Shown piece after piece: positions 23,228 through 26,081 of a stretch of DNA of 26,081 bases. Origin of the DNA: an uncultured Fretibacterium sp. (GTDB taxonomy: Bacteria; Synergistota; Synergistia; Synergistales; Aminobacteriaceae); assembly GCF_938040765.1 (NCBI RefSeq), contig NZ_CALIAA010000267.1:1-26081 (forward strand). Reading direction: 5' to 3'. The translations under genes were made by a program, and so were the position numbers. The notes under the pieces are model-generated. The model had not been told where the DNA came from. It saw nothing but the letters and a program-made list of their open reading frames with translations, and did no database searches. Each line of letters opens with the position of its first letter. Position 1 is the first letter of the stretch.

Positions 23228-25029
23228 GGCAGGGCTTCCTTGCCGGTCTCGTCGAACTGCAGGCGGTGGAGCCGGGAGTAGAGCCCGTCCTCCCGGATCA
23301 GGCTCTCGTGCGTGCCCTCCTGGACGATGCGGCCGCCCTCCAGCACCAGGATGCGGTCGGCCGTTCTCACGGTCGAGAGCCGGTGCGCGATGACGAAGGA
23401 GGTCCGCCCCGCCATGGCGCGGTTCATCGCCTCCTGAACCTGGTGCTCCACGGCCAGGTCCAGCGAGGAGGTGGCCTCGTCCAGGATCAAAATGCGCGGA
23501 TCGCGGACGACGGCGCGCGCGATGGCGATGCGCTGCCGCTGGCCCCCCGAGAGGGTGACGCCCCGCTCGCCGACCTCCGTGGCGTAGCCCTCGGGCAGCC
23601 CTTCGATGAACGCGTCGATATCGGCGATATGCGCCGCCCTGCGGATCGCCGACATGAGCTCGGGGTCGTCGAGAGGGCTGGACTGGGGATCGGAGGGCCG
23701 GCCGGGATTGCGGGCCGGCAGTCCGTAGGCGATGTTGAAGGCGATGGAGCCCTTCATCAGCACCGACTCCTGCGGGACGATGCCGATCTGGCGCCGCAGC
23801 CGCGGCAGAAGCAGGGTGTCCGCCTCGTATCCGTCGATCAGCACGCGGCCCGAAGTGGGGTCGTAGAAGCGGGGGATGAGGTCGACCAGGGTGGACTTGC
23901 CCGACCCGGTCGGACCGACGATGGCGACCCGCTCGCCCGGACGGACGGAGAGGCTGATGCCCTTCAGGATCTCCTGCCCCTCGGTGTAGGAGAAGCGGAC
24001 GTCCTCGAAGACCACCTCGCCGCGGAGCCGCCCGGGGTCGGTCCGCGCGCGGTCCGTCGATTCCGTGGGGGTGTTCAGCATCGCGAAGATGCGCTCCGTC
24101 GCGGCAAGCCCGGTCTGGAGGGACCCCATGCGGCTCATCACGGTGCGGATGGGCTGGACCATGAAGGCGATGTAGCCGATGAAGGCGATCAGCTCGCCGG
24201 GCGACAGCGACCCGCCGATCACGCTCCGGCCCCCGAACCAGAAGACGATGGCGAGCGCGCAGATCAGGAACACCTCGATCACGCCGGAGAGCGACGCCTG
24301 GATGCGCACGGCGCGGAGCAGCGCCTCGAAGTTCTCGACGTTGCCGCGCCGGAACCGTTCGAGCTCCTGCTCCTCGGTCGCGAAGGCGCGCACGACGCGG
24401 ATGGCCGAGAACGCCTCGGCGGCGACGGCGGTCAGGTCCGCCAGCCGCTCCTGCACGCGGTGCCCGGCCCTGCGGAGCCGGCGGCCCGCAAAGACCAGAA
24501 GCCACCCGACCGCGGGCAGCACGACGATGATCAGCAGGGTGAGCCGCCAGTTGATGAAGAGGATGAAGAGGAACATCCCGACGAAGGTGACGGCGTTGAA
24601 GACCAGCTCGACGAAGGTGTTGGTGACGAGGTTCTGGAGCGTCGCCACGTCGCCGGTGATGCGGCTCATCAGCTCGCCGACCCGGGAGGCGTGCAGCGTG
24701 CGCAGCGACATGCGCTGCATGTGGTCGTAGAGCACGATCCGGATATCCATCACGACGCGCTGCCCGACGTCGTTCATCAGGTACTCCCGCCCGTAGAGCG
24801 TCATGGCCTTGAGGACGAAGATCAGGATGACGGAGACGCAGATCAGGTTCAGGGCGAACAGGTTCTTGGAGATCAGGACGTCGTCGACCACGCTCTTGAA
24901 GAGCCAGGGGGGAAGAATGTTGAGCCCCGAGGAAGCGAGCATGAAAAACACCGCTCCCGCGAGGCGGTAGCGGTAGGGAGCGGCGTAGGCGGCCAGCCGA
25001 CGTGCGGCGCCGGGGTTCTGTGCCGGCAT
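23224..25029 (-). CDS. msbA: ABC transporter, MsbA-like lipid A flippase
   Basis: A 601-residue half-transporter with fused membrane and ATPase domains. Six membrane helices span residues about 20-310, preceded by an N-terminal YAAPYRYRLAGAVFF. The nucleotide-binding domain (about 340-585) has Walker A GPTGSGKST, Q-loop VPQESVL, signature LSGGQRQRIA, Walker B ILILDEATSSLD and the switch His in VIAHRLST. MsbA homodimers flip lipid A from the inner to the outer leaflet of the inner membrane. Overlap with lpxK supports that role over general multidrug export, though ABC exporters of this type look alike. A near-perfect ribosome site AAGGAGGTAAT lies six bases before ATG 25029. An insertion of about 20 residues rich in Pro/Ser/Asp (PARNPGRPSDPQSSPLDD) follows the Q-loop region. 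Confidence 0.9.
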   Translation of the reverse strand: MPAQNPGAARRLAAYAAPYRYRLAGAVFFMLASSGLNILPPWLFKSVVDDVLISKNLFALNLICVSVILIFVLKAMTLYGREYLMNDVGQRVVMDIRIVLYDHMQRMSLRTLHASRVGELMSRITGDVATLQNLVTNTFVELVFNAVTFVGMFLFILFINWRLTLLIIVVLPAVGWLLVFAGRRLRRAGHRVQERLADLTAVAAEAFSAIRVVRAFATEEQELERFRRGNVENFEALLRAVRIQASLSGVIEVFLICALAIVFWFGGRSVIGGSLSPGELIAFIGYIAFMVQPIRTVMSRMGSLQTGLAATERIFAMLNTPTESTDRARTDPGRLRGEVVFEDVRFSYTEGQEILKGISLSVRPGERVAIVGPTGSGKSTLVDLIPRFYDPTSGRVLIDGYEADTLLLPRLRRQIGIVPQESVLMKGSIAFNIAYGLPARNPGRPSDPQSSPLDDPELMSAIRRAAHIADIDAFIEGLPEGYATEVGERGVTLSGGQRQRIAIARAVVRDPRILILDEATSSLDLAVEHQVQEAMNRAMAGRTSFVIAHRLSTVRTADRILVLEGGRIVQEGTHESLIREDGLYSRLHRLQFDETGKEALP

Positions 25030-25060
25030 GGATTACCTCCTTGAAAAATATGCAGGACCC

Positions 25061-25075
25061 GGGGGCTCCGCCCCC
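25061..25075. repeat. G/C-rich hairpin repeat unit upstream of msbA
   Basis: GGGGGC-TCC-GCCCCC forms a perfect 6-bp stem with a 3-base loop. On the minus strand it reads GGGGGCGGAGCCCCC, nearly the same core as the last hairpin of the array at 10382-10398 (GGGGCGGAGCCCC). There is no T-tract, so it is not a standard terminator. It lies between the AAA-ATPase-like gene and msbA, both on the minus strand. Confidence 0.6.
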
Positions 25076-25097
25076 AAGCCACCGGCCGGGGATGGAG

Positions 25098-26081
25098 CTA
25101 CACTGCCCGGCGCTTCTCCGCGTCGATGACGACGACCCCCGCGGTCACGGCGCGCCGCTCCGTGTCGTAGGGCCTCGTATAGCCCTTCTCCTCCATCTGC
25201 TTTTGCCCTTCGAGCCTCAGACGGTCGATCTCCGATTCGCTTAGCGCCAGCTTGAACTCCAGCACGACGACGCGGTGGGGAAAGAGAACCAGGACGTCGC
25301 TTCGTCCCCGGTTCGTCGGAACCTCCCCGTGGGCCGTAATCCCCGCCCCGCGGAGGAGCATCAAAAACAGGGAGCGGTACAGGGATTCGTCCCGCTTGAT
25401 GAAATCCTGATAGGGGATCGAGGCCAGGGCCGTATTGTAGAGCCGGACGGCCTCGGCGACATCCCCGCCGCTCAACGCCCGCCAGAGGTCCGAGCCGATG
25501 GAGCTGTAGCTCTCCACGTGGTAGACGTGTTCCAGGTACATGCGGGAGATGGAGTCCAGCACCTCGCGGTTGGGGTAGTCGAGCGTGATGGAGTCCTCCA
25601 CCCACTTCTCGATGGTCAGGTACCCCGCCTGATAGAGAAAGCTCTCCGGCCGTGCCCGCTCGATCTCCTGGCTTTCCGCGAAGCCGGCCGATACGGTCAT
25701 GTGCCGGTACGCCTCCGGGTCCCTTATATCGTGCCTCTTCATGTACTCCACGATGAAGGCGGGCGACCCGGAGCTGTACCAGTAGTTCGAGAAGCGGCGG
25801 TCGGACAGAAAGCTCAGGATGGAAAAGGGATTGTAGAGCCGCGTCGTGCCGTCGAAGCAGAAGCCGTCGTAGTAGTCCTTCATCCGCTTCAGCAGACCTT
25901 CCCGCGTCGTCTCCATCTTCAGGGCCGCGGCATCGATCCAGTCGGAGAAGTCGCCCTCGAGCTCCGCCTGCGTGTACCCGACGATATCGCCGAAGGACTC
26001 GCTCGCCGAGATGTCCCGCAGGTTGTTCATGGCGGAGAAGACGCCGGTCTTCGTGAATCTGGAGATGCCGGTTAGCATGAC
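25098..26081 (-). CDS. AAA-ATPase-like protein with C-terminal PD-(D/E)XK domain, 5' end missing
   Basis: The gene enters from the right edge and ends at TAG 25098; 327 codons are visible. The first visible residues, MLTGISRFTKTGVFSAMNNL, are the sensor region of the AAA-ATPase-like family found in many copies in anaerobes; the Walker A and B motifs would be beyond the edge. Next comes the typical YYDGFCFDG...LYNPFSILSFL linker. The C-terminal part has GRSDVLVLFPHRVVVLEFKLA, the D...ExK core of the PD-(D/E)XK nuclease fold, followed by Gln/Lys-rich helix QKQMEEKGYTRPY. The biological role of the family is not established; nuclease activity is predicted from the fold. There are 22 bases between its stop and the hairpin at 25075. 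Possible co-transcription with msbA is inference. Confidence 0.82.
   Translation of the reverse strand, partial: VMLTGISRFTKTGVFSAMNNLRDISASESFGDIVGYTQAELEGDFSDWIDAAALKMETTREGLLKRMKDYYDGFCFDGTTRLYNPFSILSFLSDRRFSNYWYSSGSPAFIVEYMKRHDIRDPEAYRHMTVSAGFAESQEIERARPESFLYQAGYLTIEKWVEDSITLDYPNREVLDSISRMYLEHVYHVESYSSIGSDLWRALSGGDVAEAVRLYNTALASIPYQDFIKRDESLYRSLFLMLLRGAGITAHGEVPTNRGRSDVLVLFPHRVVVLEFKLALSESEIDRLRLEGQKQMEEKGYTRPYDTERRAVTAGVVVIDAEKRRAV

Noticed and set aside
23266..25044. Plus-strand 592-codon open frame
   Set aside because: It is antisense to msbA, which has every ABC motif. The plus frame is Asp/Gly/Arg-rich without any recognisable domain.
25061..25075. Rho-independent terminator before msbA
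   Set aside because: The stem is strong, but there is no T-tract on either strand, and the core recurs at 10382, fitting a dispersed repeat better.

Overview
This 26 kb high-GC window looks like a chromosome segment of a diderm (LPS-bearing) anaerobe. The best guess is a member of the Synergistota. That guess rests on inference: a GC-rich sequence, the topA-trmFO gene pair familiar from Firmicutes and relatives, lipid A genes, a type II secretion locus, an autotransporter-type surface protein and an AAA-ATPase/PD-(D/E)XK protein all occur together. No rRNA or other phylogenetic marker is present to prove it.

Layout. Positions 1-1290 (minus) hold the 5' part of an autotransporter-like surface protein, with a good promoter and a dyad in its leader. 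Positions 1658-5846 (plus) form a tightly packed housekeeping operon: a 117-aa unknown protein, topA with an unusual Lys/Ala-rich N-terminal tail, and trmFO, which is split by a one-base frameshift. Next come a GNAT acetyltransferase (minus, 5879-6448) and a divergent class III Fic protein (plus, 6621-7322).

Positions 7516-20689 (plus) hold a long type II secretion / pseudopilus operon. It starts with a membrane O-antigen-ligase-like protein and continues gspJ-K-L-M-N-C-I-D-E-F and then a GspG/H-like pseudopilin. Relative to the textbook C-to-N order it is close to circularly permuted. Two non-coding structures sit inside it: an array of six hairpins at 10211-10398 that also encodes the start of gspK, and a 221-bp element at 19921-20141 with long terminal inverted repeats and nested internal stems between gspF and the last pseudopilin. 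The operon ends in a decayed MazE/AbrB-type antitoxin remnant (20686-20888).

Positions 20883-25029 (minus) carry an envelope pair: an MsbA-like ABC exporter overlapping a gene that fuses LpxK (lipid A 4'-kinase) to a lipid-A-disaccharide-synthase-related domain, again with a one-base frameshift. The right edge holds a truncated AAA-ATPase-like/PD-(D/E)XK protein (minus).

The genes suggest a cell that builds lipid A, flips it across the inner membrane and secretes proteins through an outer membrane secretin. It may also attach glycans to an acceptor such as a pseudopilin. Three separate single-base frameshifts lie at or beside G or A runs, which makes sequencing error a serious explanation for each. 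No tRNA, rRNA, CRISPR array, insertion sequence or origin was seen.
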